In this document: positions 33,115 through 48,375 of the stretch, piece after piece | Numbering within the stretch: the first letter of the stretch is position 1 | Layout: each line of letters opens with the position of its first letter | Origin: Parietaria judaica | Taxonomy: Eukaryota; Streptophyta; Magnoliopsida; Rosales; Urticaceae | Direction of reading: 5' to 3' | Assembly: GCA_954871525.1 (NCBI GenBank) | Contig: OX940862.1 | Span: 36,696,232 to 36,760,231 of the forward strand | DNA: 64,000 bases | Translations under genes and position numbers: made by a program | The notes under the pieces: model-generated | Told to the model about the DNA's origin: nothing | Database searches by the model: none | What the model saw: only the letters and a program-made list of their open reading frames with translations

Positions 33115-35908
33115 TCAAAAGAAGCTCGATGAACGTGGCTGTTGGAAAATGTGAGGCTGCACAGTCTGGTAAGAGCAGTAATCATACCACGACATCATGG
33201 AGGAGTAGTTGGCTACGTACGTCTGAACATGAGATTCGTAGTTGTGCTGGTCTAAACCGACAATCGTGTTGAGAATAGGGAACTCCACATATTGACGAAT
33301 CGCTGGACGTTGTATAACTTCACCAGTGGGTGCCCGGATGGCGCCGTCTGACGTACAGAATGACATTACTTCGAATCTAGATGACAAACTGTCGATATCG
33401 GTCGACCGCGGCGGCGAAGGAGACCGCGGCGGCGGTGAAACTGGCGTAGTCTCAAAGAAAGCCGGGTGAAATAACCCATGCGATGAGGTAGTCGTCCTGC
33501 CGTGGGATGATCCACCGTGCGTGCTCACATCACCGTAGTAGTCCGCCGTACGGCCATCACCATAGGGGTCTGGGTCTGCGACATAACCGCCGGTGACTCC
33601 TCCACCTCCTCCTCCGTCATGGGAGCCTTTCGGAGAATCTCCTGAATGAGGTAAAGAACCCGTCGGAGATTCGCCGCCCGTCGGTGAGTTGCCTGTGGAT
33701 GTACAATCAAATATCTCATCCGAACCTATTCTTGGGTTGACGTGGGTGCGAAGCGTCTCAAGAACGTTTGTGCCCTGCTCCTCCGCCGCAGCAGCTACCT
33801 CGGGATCAGGGTTCCCAAGATCATCATCGAGGTGTGTCTCTGATACCCACTCCAAAATCTCAAGATCGTTGGTAGACCCGGTATTCTCCATTGCAGCCGC
33901 GATCCAATCGAACGGATCAGTGAACTCGGGGTTTTTATGGGCTGCCACAGTATCCCTGATTGCTAACTTGGTGTTGTAGATGCACTTCACCAGGTCGGCT
34001 ATCTTTTTGTACGCCAGCCGATTCCTTTCCTTTGTGTGCACCAGCGCAAAGGTGCTCCAGTTGCGCTCACACGCCGAGGAAGAAATGGTCTGCGACAAGA
34101 CCCGGACGGCTAACTTCTGGAGAGTCGGACACTCTCCGCCAAACATGAGCCACCAATCAGCTGCAATAGTGAAGTGTAATTAGGATTCGCTAAATGTAGA
34201 TTTACAAAAAGTGAAACTCATCCCAATATGTTGAAGATTTACCTGGTGCCACGTTATTTCTCGCAGCAATAGCCGTTCTTGAGCGCATTTCGCCGTTACA
34301 CGCTTGAAAGTGAAGCATCTGCATAAATAAAACAAAAAGTAACAAAACGTATTAATCTAATTCGAATGAAAGCAACAAAAACATTTTACTTTCACAAGGT
34401 ATTCCACGAACCTCGGCGGCCAAAGTCGCGACAGAGTCGTACGGAAACAAGACCTCATAAACTTTCGAGACCTTCAATTGGCATTTATCTCGCATCTTGA
34501 TCTGAGGGTCCCATTGGTGATTGGGATTCAACCAATGGGCAACCTCATGTAGCGGATGACAGAGTTGGTCCTTCCATCGCTTGTGCACGATGTTGACGGC
34601 CCAACCCCGGCCTCTGAGGCCCTTGAGCTTGCTGTGCAACAATTCGTAGACACGATACATCATGCCCATTGTGGGATGTATCTCCGAGTCGGTGAAGCGT
34701 AAGGCCAAATACATGGGGTCGTATATCTGGATACAGTGGTCAATGCCCTCCCAAAACTTTGAGGACATTAACAAATCCTCAACAGCTTGCCCTTTCGCCG
34801 TCTTTTTCCATGAGCTTTTGAACCACCACGACGAACTGAACATTTGGCGGAGGCCGGCTTTATTATCCTTCACGCTTTTCACCGTCAGATAATTTGTGGC
34901 AAAACGTGTGGCACCGGGACGGAGGAGTTCACATCTCGTCGTCTTCCTCATGTAGTCCAGGACGATGGTGTGGTTATAGATGAACTTCACAATCGATCTT
35001 GCCTGGTCTACCGGGATCTTGATGAGGTCCTGTTTCCCAAGATCCTCAAACATGAGGTCCATGCAATGGGAAGCACATGGGGTCCAGTAGATGTGGAACT
35101 TTTTCATCAGTAACTTACCGGCTTTGACGTAAGCCGATCCGTTATCGGTAACGAGCTGGACTACATTCTCAGGACCGACCTCGCGTATGACTTCCTTCAA
35201 TACATGGAAGATGTACTCTGAGTTCTTGATCTTATCAGAAGCGTTGATGGACTTCAGGAAGACCGTTTTCCCCGTCGAGTAAACCATGATGTTAATGATC
35301 GAAAGATTGGTTGGACCCGTCCACCCATCCGACATGACCGTGCACCCTTTTTCTACCCAAATCTTTCGAGCCTCTTCTATCATCCGATCGGCAGCCTCCA
35401 CCTCTAAAGGCAAATACTTCTCCGAAATTTCGTAAGGCGAAGGCATCGGACAACCAGGACCTGGAAAAATAAAATGTTATTATCATTAATCCTCGACTAT
35501 AAATATAGAAATTATATACATCGAATCTAATTACTTTTATATGACCTTTACCTGCTTCTGCGATGCTCTCCGTCATATTCAAGAAGTGTGGCGACTTCAC
35601 CTTTCTGAACGACACGCCTTCGTGAATAAAGAACTTACTCACATTATGGCAAACTCGGTCAATCAAATGGGGGACTATCATTCCCGGCAACTTCTTCTGT
35701 TTCGACTTATCCCTCTTCAAGTGTGAGAGCGAAGACGGGATCACAGGCGATGAGGTCGGTTGCGAAGATGACGAGCCACCTGGCACACTGCCTACAATGT
35801 GTGGGCATTGTTCCAAAAGGAATCTATCGGCCGCCGCTTGTCGTCTAGCTTTCTTTTTTATGCGTATTATCTCAGTCTCCGTGGCCTCGTCGTCGCCACG
35901 GAGACTGA
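33115..35908 (-). CDS. hAT transposase (DUF659 and C-terminal dimerisation domain)
   Basis: Catalyses cut-and-paste transposition. Exons inferred in phase: about 35908 to 35552, 34412-35460, 34243-34318 and 33115-34160. Landmarks: KKLPGMIVPHLIDRVC in exon 1; MSDGWTGPTNLSIINIM (catalytic-core/DUF659 region) and VVQLVTDNGSAYVKAG in exon 2; and the hAT dimerisation signature SQTISSSACERNWSTFALVH in exon 4, followed by a Ser/Pro/Gly-rich tail. No frame break is visible in exons 2-4. The N terminus is unclear: the exon 1 frame has no ATG before position 35682 or so, and no BED zinc finger was found, so a missing upstream exon or loss of the start is possible. Confidence 0.8.
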
Positions 35909-35914
35909 GATAAT
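35866..35914. repeat. Perfect 20-bp hairpin inside the hAT transposase 5-prime region
   Basis: Positions 35866-35885 are the exact reverse complement of 35895-35914, with a 9-base loop CTCGTCGTC. A third partial copy of the arm (TATCTCAGTCTC) lies at 35921-35932. It sits where the transposase frame loses its upstream continuation. Confidence 0.95.
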
Positions 35915-36828
35915 CAAATTTATCTCAGTCTCACCTAAATTAAGAATCAAATTTATATTTACATTCAAAATTCTAATAACCCATTTCATTTAATCAATCA
36001 ATAAATCAAAATGAATCAATAAACTTAGTTAATTAACAAATTAACCAACCAATTAAAATCGGTCAGTGAAAATGAATCAACATATTCATATTCAATCATC
36101 CTAATTTAACATAAAGTTGAACAAAAAATTTTAATATAATCATTTCGAGCCTATTTTTATTTAACAATTACAAACTAAGATTTATACAAATTTATCAACA
36201 ACATAATCAAGAAGAACACAATATGTATCATTCTCGGACAAAACGGAATCAAGATATTCGTTTTTCATAAACTCACATACACATACTAAATAAACTAAGT
36301 AAATGTATAAATCAAGACTGCAATATCATGTTATGAATCATAACATCATATTAAGCAAGATATTACCACGATTAATTACTCTAAAATTAAGCCTAAACCC
36401 TAAAAAATCGCAACCCTAATCAAGAAAACTCCCTGACGAAATTTGGGAAAAATTGAACACACGAGCTCGGCATCCCACACATTTACCTCTTGATTTCTCG
36501 CGAAAAACTGCAAGTTTTGTGAAGCCACGGTCGGAAAGAGGTGCGGCAGTCGGGAGAAATGCGAAAGTCGAAGGCTGAGGAGGCGAGAAATGAGAAAGAG
36601 CGAGAGAGGGATGCGTGTTTTAGGGTTTCAGCGAAAGTCGACCCATCTTTCGTCGTTTTGAAGGCAAAAAACGACAGACGATTTCCCTTGCGAATGTCGT
36701 TTCATTTTCCGCGACATTTGGTAAAACGACAGCGAAACGAAAGGGCTGTCGTTTCGCATATCCTTCAAAAACGAATATCGGTCCGAAAATCGTGCGAAAA
36801 TCGCGACATTTAACACCTTGGTATAAAC

Positions 36829-38785
36829 TATATACCTCATAAACTGATTGCATACCGAAAGTACGTACCTACAAACGGTTATGATTATTTTAATATAATA
36901 AATAATAAGGAATAATAATATATGTATTTAGAGTTCAATAAAATAGTAATTCAGTCTAATTGTCATTTACAAAATTTCATGTGGCCCATCTATTTTTCGC
37001 TAAAAATTAATAATCGTACACATGTAAAGTTTAATACCACATTGTAAACATCTGTACAATTTTGCTTGAATTATGATTTTTTATTATATATTTTTTAACA
37101 ATTTGGATCCTTCCTCTATTGATATTGTTTAATAAATTAGATAAAATTAACTGAAACTATTATTTTATTGAAAATAAATATTTTTCCACTATAAAATCAC
37201 TTGCGTATATTAATTTCTAGTTCAATTGATTACAAGTGTACAACTTGAGTATTGCTTCTTCTTGGCGCTCATATTTCCAAGAAAGATAATAATAAGGGAG
37301 CTTAAAATAACTAGTCAGATCAACGTTTTAAAATTGGTGAAATAGTCATTGTTTGGTTAATTTTGTAACATAGTCAATTAACCACATTAACGCATATAGA
37401 ATGACGATATTAACCTTTATAATTAATTAGTATTGTAAATTAATTATTATCAAATAAACACATTATGTTAATAGAGTTCACGTAAAACATTAATTATTAG
37501 TCGAGATTTGCGTGATCAATTCAAATAAATACAGATTATAATAAATATTCAAAATAAAATCCTATAGAAAAGGAAACTGACCTATTGAGAATAATACCAC
37601 GATTAGTGAAAAATTAAGCTATAAATAAGGAAACTAACCATATTCAAACTATGCTTACAACGTGGCAAATATACCACGATATATTTTGATCCCATATATC
37701 TCGTCATTTATTTAACCAACAATATGACCATTTTGTCATCATTAATTAACCAATAGTACCTTGACTAGAAGATCACACTACGTAGGTAGTGAAATCAGAG
37801 CATTAACTATTATATCATCAATTAACCAAATATTCAAAATTCAAAACAAACTCTTTGCATGCAAAAAAAAAAAAGGAACGAAGAATTTTATTGAGAACGA
37901 AGAAAAACGAAGACGAAGCAACGTAATAGGTAAATTGAAATTAATCGTGTATTTTGTGGTTTATTTTGGTTTATGTATTATTTTTGTGGTCGTTTTGATA
38001 TCGGAATAGGTAAAATCCAGCTATTGGCTTTACATCTTTCCACAATTTTTTTCTTTGTTCAGTATGAAAGTTTTGTGGTTTATATGAAGTATTAATTTGA
38101 GTTTATTTCGATGTTAATCTAACATTATAAATCAAATAATTTTAGTTTATTTTGTGATTGACATTGACGAATTATCTACGATGTTAATTATGTTTATTTT
38201 GTGATAGTATTACAATATTACATGTTTATTCATCTCGATTAGTATGGTTTAACTCTTAAGATTTACACTATGACTTCTTTATCTTGGTTATTGTTTTCTT
38301 CGTTCATTATAGTTATGTTAATTTATGAATATGTTGACATGTAGGAAACAACTTGAAAATGATATGGCAAAAACAAGATCAACTGCAAAGAAAATATCAG
38401 CGCCGAAGAAGGGGAAATCAATAACATACATTTACACAAATAAATACGAATAAACCAATTAACATACATTTATAATTCGAATTATAATTACATTTACACG
38501 AATAAACCAATAAACTTACATTTACAATTCAAATTAACGTACATTTACAATTCGAATATCATTTACAATTCGAATAAACGCGAGTAAACAAAAATTCTAC
38601 GACAAAATCAGAGAAAAAATTTGGAGCAAACACGATACCAAGACCAACAAAACAAAACCCCAAAATGGAATCAAACCTCAGAACATTGAACCGAACTAAA
38701 AAAATCAGGAATCGAATCATATTCAAGTAACGTAATCGAAACCAAGATATAAGTTTGTACTTGCGAATTCTGAGCTTGAACGACG
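36829..38785. other. AT-rich intergenic spacer
   Basis: No gene, RNA or bounded element recognised. Short frames here are low-complexity. Between 38400 and 38590 there are loose repeats of ACATTTACAATTCGAAT. Confidence 0.5.
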
Positions 38786-39275
38786 ATGACAATGGCGAGG
38801 CCGACGGGAGTGGCCGAAGAGAGCTCCGGAGATGGCGATGGCGAGGCAGAGCATAATCAAAATCTCCCAAAGATCGTCATCCTCCGATCGTCCTCGTCCT
38901 CCGCCGCCTCTTACTCCTCCGAGACAACAACGACGCTGCACCACGCGTCCCCGATAAACCCGAATTGCCTCTCTGATGGGAACCCGGCGCCGACGGCCGC
39001 GGCTGCGCTGGCGCTCTTCATCAGCCCCGAGGCGCAAAGCTAGGCCATGTTCTGCATCTTCAAATCGGAGTCCAACGCGGTGATGATTCGCTGCCTCGTG
39101 GAGCCCCGCCGCCGCCAAGATCCGCGACGCGACGCCGTGGGCCGTGCTCAAGTCGTGGCGCGCCGTGTGGAATGACCGCAACGACGACACGGCGTGGAAG
39201 AGGATCCAGGACAAGCCCTCGACGCACGTCGACGGCGGCAACAAGTTTCTCTGCTTCGTTCGAGAGAGAGAGATG
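38786..39275 (+). pseudogene. GC-rich host-gene fragment, frameshifted, identity unknown
   Basis: A GC-rich island in AT-rich DNA. The plus-strand frame from 38786 (MTMARPTGVAEESS) runs to a stop at 39041-39043. The same frame continues as AMFCIFKSESNAVMIRCLVE and then shifts into a frame reading DATPWAVLKSWRAVWNDRN and TAWKRIQDKPSTHVDGGN. The second half has the feel of a real protein. I do not recognise the family. At least one stop and one frameshift suggest a decayed or retro-copied gene. An overlapping minus-strand open frame (38723-39244) looks like a shadow. Confidence 0.45.
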
Positions 39276-42589
<3,314 letters not shown>

Positions 42590-42590
<1 letters not shown>

Positions 42591-43207
42591 GGATGCTATA
42601 TGCCAAAATTCGTGGGACATTGCCATGGGAAAGCTCGCCGAATTTGCTTGCCAAGTGCGGGGGTAGTCGGGCGTCCGGTACGTCGTCTTGATCCCATTCG
42701 GGTGTTCCACAAGTTCGAATGTCGCGTCATAACGCGTCTTTTGAGCGTCCTCAGAACCCCTCTGAACTCGGCTTGCCTTGTTTCTTGATGGTTGTTGAGA
42801 AATTCCTCTTGTCGAGTTTGTTGGCGAGGTGTCGCACGTCGACCTAGGATCTTGCCTTGGCGAGTAAGTCACCGAAGACTAAGTCTAAGGGACCTTATCG
42901 CCACCAAGAGAGCTTTTCTTGGTGTGGACATCGTCGGGGATCCTCTAATGTGGTCGTCACCTCAGTGGGGACCCTTAAAGGTTGGCATAATCAGTTGTCG
43001 GGAACCTTTCGAGGTCGTCGCTGGGGGCACGTTAAGGTCGTCGGAAGTTGGTCTTCGGTCTTCGGGCTCCGTCTCTTGGGCCTTGTCTTCTGGCTTCGCT
43101 TAACGGGCTTGGACTTGAGTCGATGCGCCTTCGCTTTCCTTCGTGGGCTTTGAATTTTACCTTTAGGGCCCATAATTTAAATAGTTTGAAAAATACACAT
43201 AACAATG
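42590..43207 (+). repeat. GC-rich repeat ending in a shared 3-prime block
   Basis: A GC-rich stretch without a credible protein. Its end (about 43145-43207: TTTTACC, TAGGGCCCATA, GAAAAATACACATAACAAT) recurs at about 44130-44202 with substitutions. This suggests two copies of one retroelement or LTR-type family. Class not determined. Confidence 0.45.
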
Positions 43208-43233
43208 CTAATTGAAAAAGTTGATCTTCATAT

Positions 43234-43715
43234 TTGAATATAGGGTTAATCGCGGCATAAGTCCCTAACCTTAGGCTAACTAGGGCAACATGTCCCCAAA
43301 TCCATTTAATAGCGATAAAAGTACCAAAAGATGGGTGTTGTCCATGTTAAATTGATGGATGTTAGTCAAACGTCCCAAATGACAGTCAAACAGTCATTGG
43401 CATGTCCACATAAATTTTAAAATAAAAAATTGGCACGTGGCGGGACCCATAAACAAATTTATTTTTAAAAACTAAATTAAATAATAAATTTTAAAATACA
43501 TCAAAATGCCACGTGAAAATATCATGTGGACATAAGGTGATATGGAAATGCACATGGATGTTTGACTATCATGGGGGACGTTAGACTAATAGCCTTCAGT
43601 TCAATATGGACAGAACTCATGTTTTGGTACTTTATCGCTATTAAATGCATTTAAGCTATACTGCCCCAGTTGGCTAAGGTTGGGGACTTATTCCACGATT
43701 AACTCTTGAAAATAT
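43234..43715. mobile_element. Mutator-like MITE, 464 bp
   Basis: Element 43243-43706 has imperfect inverted arms of about 150 bp. Left is GGGTTAATCGCGGCATAAGTCC; right, reversed, is GAGTTAATCGTGGAATAAGTCC. Both arms contain CATTTAATAGCGATAAA. Flanks TTGAATATA (43234-43242) and TTGAAAATA (43707-43715) make a 9-bp target duplication with one mismatch. Non-coding. Confidence 0.85.
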
Positions 43716-44202
43716 TAATGTTGAATATATATTTTAATGCGTAAAAATGGATTAACGGTCTTACCCAGTCCATGGTTCCACCAAAGACCTAACCATGTAG
43801 TCGCGTGAGCGGTCAAAGGTGGAGTTTGACCGAAGAGCTAATCTTAATAGTTTTAAATCTGAACCATTAAGATTCAGATGCTCATTGAGAGCAAACAAAC
43901 ACACCCTAAAAGCTGAAAAACACACCCTAAGCCTTCGCGGCCACCAGGTGTTTGCCGGCGGGTCTTCGTCGTCTCGCTCCTTGGCCGACGGGTCTCTTAG
44001 GGCTTGCGCAGCCCTGTCGGGTTATCCGGCGTGTCTTCTCGGATGCAAGCTTCAGTCTTTGGCCTTGCTGTCCTGACTCATGTGCATCCGAGCCTCGCCA
44101 AAGTAGGCTTATAGGCTTTGACTTTGACTTTGACAGTAGGCTGTGATTTTACCGTGTAGGGTCCATATTTTGTATAATCCGAAAAATACTCATAACAATA
44201 TA
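43707..44202 (+). repeat. GC-rich repeat, second copy of the 43145-43207 end block
   Basis: After an AT-rich lead, a GC-rich segment (43930-44110) ends in TTTTACCGTGTAGGGTCCATA and GAAAAATACTCATAACAAT. It parallels the segment ending at 43207. No credible protein in either frame. Confidence 0.4.
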
Positions 44203-44640
44203 CTTATTTAAATATTTGATTTTATAAATATATGTAAAGTATTTATTAAATTTTTAATAATATAAAAATGATATATATATATATATAACTCATATAATAA
44301 TTTGGATAAACGAGGCAAATGCTCATTTGAGGCTCAAGGTTTAAAAAAAATGGTCATTTCTAGTTATGAATATCATAACCACCAAGAAATTGAAATATGG
44401 ACTAAATTGCCATTCTAATTTTTAAATCACATTTAATTATAATTCATTTTTTTTAAATTAAATAAAAAATAAATTTCTTCCTTAAATATAGCAAATTAAA
44501 TAAATTAAAAACCAATCTCCCCTATTCATTAATATTTTTTCGATTAGCTCTAACAAATCACGTTTAATATTCCCTATTTTAACAATTAAAATCTAAAATT
44601 TATTTTCCTATTAATCAGTATATATTTTGAATTTTTATTT

Positions 44641-44829
44641 ATGAAACTTGGTTTTCGTTTGCTTAATTTTATGTAAATTTGTTTACGAAACTTGGTTTTC
44701 ATTTTGCCTCATTTTATGTAAATCTGTTTACAAAACTTGGTTTTCATTTTTCCTCATTTTATGTAAATCTATTTACGAATCTTGGTTTTCGTTTTGCCTC
44801 ATTTTATGTAAATCTATTTACAAATCTGT
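44641..44829 (+). repeat. Minisatellite, about 46-bp unit, four copies
   Basis: Four tandem units, each containing AACTTGGTTTTCATTTTG, CTCATTTTATGTAAATC and GTTTACGA, with small substitutions between units. The open frame across it is a by-product of the repeat. Confidence 0.93.
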
Positions 44830-45059
44830 TAACACGATTTTGAAATTTCATATACATATCCACAAATGCAAATTCGTGTAAAATAAATCCGAAAAGGTGT
44901 AAAAACATTTACAAAAAGCGTGTAAATCCATTTACAAAGATATTGCCCCTCCAAGAGAAATAATCACTTCAAAATATTGTAAAATCATTTTCAAAAATCA
45001 AATATATTACCTTAAAAATGTAAACGTATCTACAAAAACCTGTAAATAAATTTAGAGTT

Positions 45060-45325
45060 ACGATCGAGAGTTTAGAGAGGATGATCGCGCCGCGATGGAG
45101 AGCAACCGCGACAGAGACCGATGGAGGAAGGATGCGCGACAGAGGGCGACCGTGACGGAGAGCGACTGAGGAAGGAGGTGCGACGGAGGAAGGAGGCGCG
45201 ATGGAGGGCGACCGCGGCGGAGGCCACGGTCGCTTCCTCGGCAGCCGCGCCCACGGTCAATGAAGCCACGCCTGAAGTCGCGGCACTCTCCGCTCGAATC
45301 CGGCGATGGTGGTTGTTGACGTGGT
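45060..45325. repeat. GC-rich degenerate internal repeat
   Basis: An abrupt GC-rich island with repeated GGAGGAAGG, GCGATGGAGGGCGACCGC and similar blocks. It is open in several frames on both strands because stop codons are rare in such repeats. No recognisable protein. Confidence 0.5.
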
Positions 45326-45490
45326 TTCCCACCTTCAATAGTCAAGTGTGACTTGTGAGTGTATGATATTTTTGAAAAAGATGATTTGGTGGAATTTGAT
45401 CTCTCACGTTGCAAGCTCTCGATTCACTCACGATATATATGTATATATATAAAAAGCAATATAAATGATACGAGGGATTTTTTTATAGAG

Positions 45491-48347
45491 GTTCGTGTTG
45501 GTAATTGGATATAGCTCCGATGCCATTTATTGGAAATCGGATATACTAATATGCCAATTTACCTTGAAAAATAACGAAATAGCTTCGATTGCAAATTCAT
45601 AAAAAATACTTTTAATGTCCCGTCCAAATTACCTCGAATATTCCGCTCTCATCAATCTGTCCGATTAACTTCAAAAATAATTTTAGGTCGGAAAAGTTAC
45701 ACCGTAACAACGTACTGACATCGAGTAATTTGGATAAAGTGACCGGATAAATAATTGGCAATTTAATTATCACAATTAATTTCATAACAACATTATTAAA
45801 TCTAATGTCTATGGAAAATAAATAAATACAATAAAAGAAATTTTGCATTTATTGACCCAATGCATAAGGCCGTACCTTATTGACGACTTCCGGCTGCGCG
45901 TTCTGACTTTGGCAGGGCTCCGTCGATGCTGAGGGAAACTCCCGTGATCTTTCGGGATATTCTCATGGATTCTTCGCCGGCAAGACTCCGTCGCAAAATT
46001 TAACTGGGGGTTCTTTTTAAGCTACCAGAGAAAAAATATCTCCTAAGCCGAACCAGAAGAGAGATCAGAAGCAGAAAACTCGCAGACCCTAAAGAGAGAG
46101 CGAGAGCTCGAGTTTTTTGCTCTAGGGAAAGGTGTGAAAAATGTGTAGAATGAGCTCCCTATTTATAGCCTTAGCCCGTAACCGAATTTGAGAAATTCAC
46201 TCCCAAATTTCGAAATTATATACATTAAATATAATTAATTATCTTAATCCAAAGGTTTAGATTCAATCTCATCTAAATCCAATGGATATAATTAATTAGG
46301 GATTTAATTAAATAAAAAATACTTGGTAAAATAAAAAACCAATCTTATCCTCTTATTTAAATATAACTCGAATATGTATATATATTTAATTTCGAAAATA
46401 ATTATTAAATATAATTAATTATCCTAATCCAAAGGTTTAGATTCAATCTTATCTAAATCCAATGGATATAATTAATTAGGGATTTAATTAAATAAGAAAG
46501 ACTTGGTAAATCATAAACCAATCTTATCCACTTATTTTAATTTCGAAATATATATATATCATAATGATTAATTAATTTCCAATCCGACGGTAAAGATTAA
46601 ATCTTAAACCGATCCAACAGATACAATTAATTAGGTCAAATTCAAAAACCCTAAGCTTGGTCACCATGCTTCTATTTTTCGAATTAGGGTTAGGTCAAAA
46701 ATCAATTATCTTAATCCAACGGTTGATATTAAATCATTTCCGATCCAATGGAATAAATTAATTTTAGGATTTTGCTAAAATACCAAATATTAGGTACTTA
46801 TGCCGCAAATATTAAAAGTTCAAACAAAATCAAATGCGTGTGAAGTGGTTGCACTTTCCTTGCTGCTCAATAACCGATTTACACATATAATATATAATTA
46901 AATATATATTATTATTAATAATATAAATCTATTAATTATTAATTAATTATTAATAAGATATTAATAATTAAATCCACTGATCTCAATATCACACATTAAA
47001 ATGTCATGGTGCCACACCATCATTTAAATTCGTGACATGTGATTTAATTTCATAGCTTGTCGTACCGAACACAAACTTAGAAAATTCATAAATCACAAAC
47101 TGTAAGTCGGAATGACTTGGTTCAAAAAGAAAAGTTTATTAGAATTTAATTTAAAACAACATGGTGTTGATAGAAAATATGAATTCTAAATTTCTTTTTA
47201 TCAGTTAATTTCGTGTACCAAAATATGGTACTTCTGCCACGCTGACGATAACACTATCTGACGTCTACCAAAGACCTGTCAGTTTTATAAGTCGAGCCAA
47301 ATGATTAAACATTATCCAGAATGTATTTTAATCACGTACGTATCATCTGTTCCGAAGCTATCCTGGGGACCATGGACCCGTATCACTTAAGCTCCAACGA
47401 ACCGCTAGATGTTCGTCAAACCTCGAAGTGATTCCACTATAGACCCGAGGCTGCACTCTTTAGTGATACGGTATATATTATTCCCTTATAACAGCAGGGT
47501 GTCCATTGATACAATCAAATTCCGGTTATTGATCTTTCACTTGATGATCCACACATGAGCAGGCGGTTTTTACCGTATTGCCTTTCACTGCATTTTCATC
47601 CCTAACTCAGTCGATAATATTATGAGCAACCCACTTATGATTACGAGTCATAAGCTGGCCATGGGTAAATCTCAGTTCTCACCATCGACAATCAAGGGAA
47701 TCATCTTGACTCTGAAGAGAGCTATGTGATGCCCATATCTATGATCAAGCTACCTTCACTGTTGACTATCATGTTCCCAAAATAATAGTGTTGGGAACAT
47801 CGGTAATATATTGTGTTCTTAAACCGTTAAATCAAAGAACAATCAAGTCAACAGATCAGACTCAAGATCACTCAGGACTTAGATCGAATATCCATTTGAT
47901 CATCTACTAGTGACTCAACTTCAAGTTATCAGTGACGGTCTTATATGATAACTTCTTGAGTTTAAGTCAGGTCCAGTCCAGTATGAAGACGCTTCATACT
48001 TAATGCACTTCTAGTGAATGTGACACACACACTTAATCCAGAATGGGATTATATCACTTAGTCACATTAATGACCTTTTTGATTAATGGGCTCTCACCCA
48101 GTTAATCAGGTTACGGACACTTTAAGTTCATTTATTATGATTATCAATTCTTCCTCACATTGACTCGGGTGTGATGATAATAACATAATTGCATTCCATT
48201 ATGAACTATGGATCAAACATTCTATTTTACTCTACAGAAACTATAATAAGATTAACATAATAAGTATTATCTTTATTCAACGACTAGTCATAATCTTTTA
48301 CAAATGGGTTAAAAGAGCTTGTTTAAGGACACATGTCCAACAGTTCG
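45491..48347 (-). mobile_element. Near-solo LTR of a copia-type element, 2,847 bp
   Basis: Element 45496-48342 starts TGTTGG and ends CCAACA, flanked by the exact 5-bp duplication GTTCG at 45491-45495 and 48343-48347. Orientation is minus: the TATA box CTATAAATAGG is near 46168, with the pyrimidine-rich leader downstream. It shares family with 690-1428. A methionine-tRNA-like primer site (minus strand TGGCATCGGAGC) lies at about 45519-45530, only about 24 bp inside the end. So this is not a clean LTR/LTR recombinant; it looks like an LTR plus primer site plus the last bases of the other LTR. Confidence 0.85.
46225..46760. repeat. Tandem repeats in the U3 of the solo LTR
   Basis: A unit of about 135-180 bp containing TAATTATCTTAATCC, ATCTAAATCCAATGGATA and ACTTGGTAAA occurs at 46225-46362 and again at 46403-46535. 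Two more degenerate copies lie near 46561-46635 and 46695-46760. Repeated U3 blocks of this type often carry LTR enhancers. The copy at 690-800 has one unit. Confidence 0.85.
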
Positions 48348-48375
48348 TCCCAAGGCGATAGTTGACTACTTACTC

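Larger units (their letters stand above)
32750..36820 (-). mobile_element. Complete hAT DNA transposon, 4,071 bp
   Basis: Ends CAAGGTTTAAAATG (left) and, reversed, CAAGGTGTTAAATG (right) form short imperfect terminal inverted repeats. An exact 8-bp target duplication GTATAAAC lies at 32742-32749 and 36821-36828. Sub-terminal regions are full of short GCCGATGGATATGTCG-type (left) and CGAAAATCG-type (right) motifs, as expected for transposase binding arrays. A four-exon hAT transposase is inside, on the minus strand. Confidence 0.93.

Noticed and set aside
38723..39244. 173-residue minus-strand frame opposite the GC-rich fragment
   Set aside because: The plus strand has the more protein-like blocks; this one looks like a composition effect.
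44648..44881. 77-residue frame with repeated FSFCLILCKS blocks
   Set aside because: Produced entirely by the 46-bp minisatellite.
45058..45414. Several overlapping frames on both strands in a GC-rich island
   Set aside because: Degenerate repeat with few stops; no recognisable protein.
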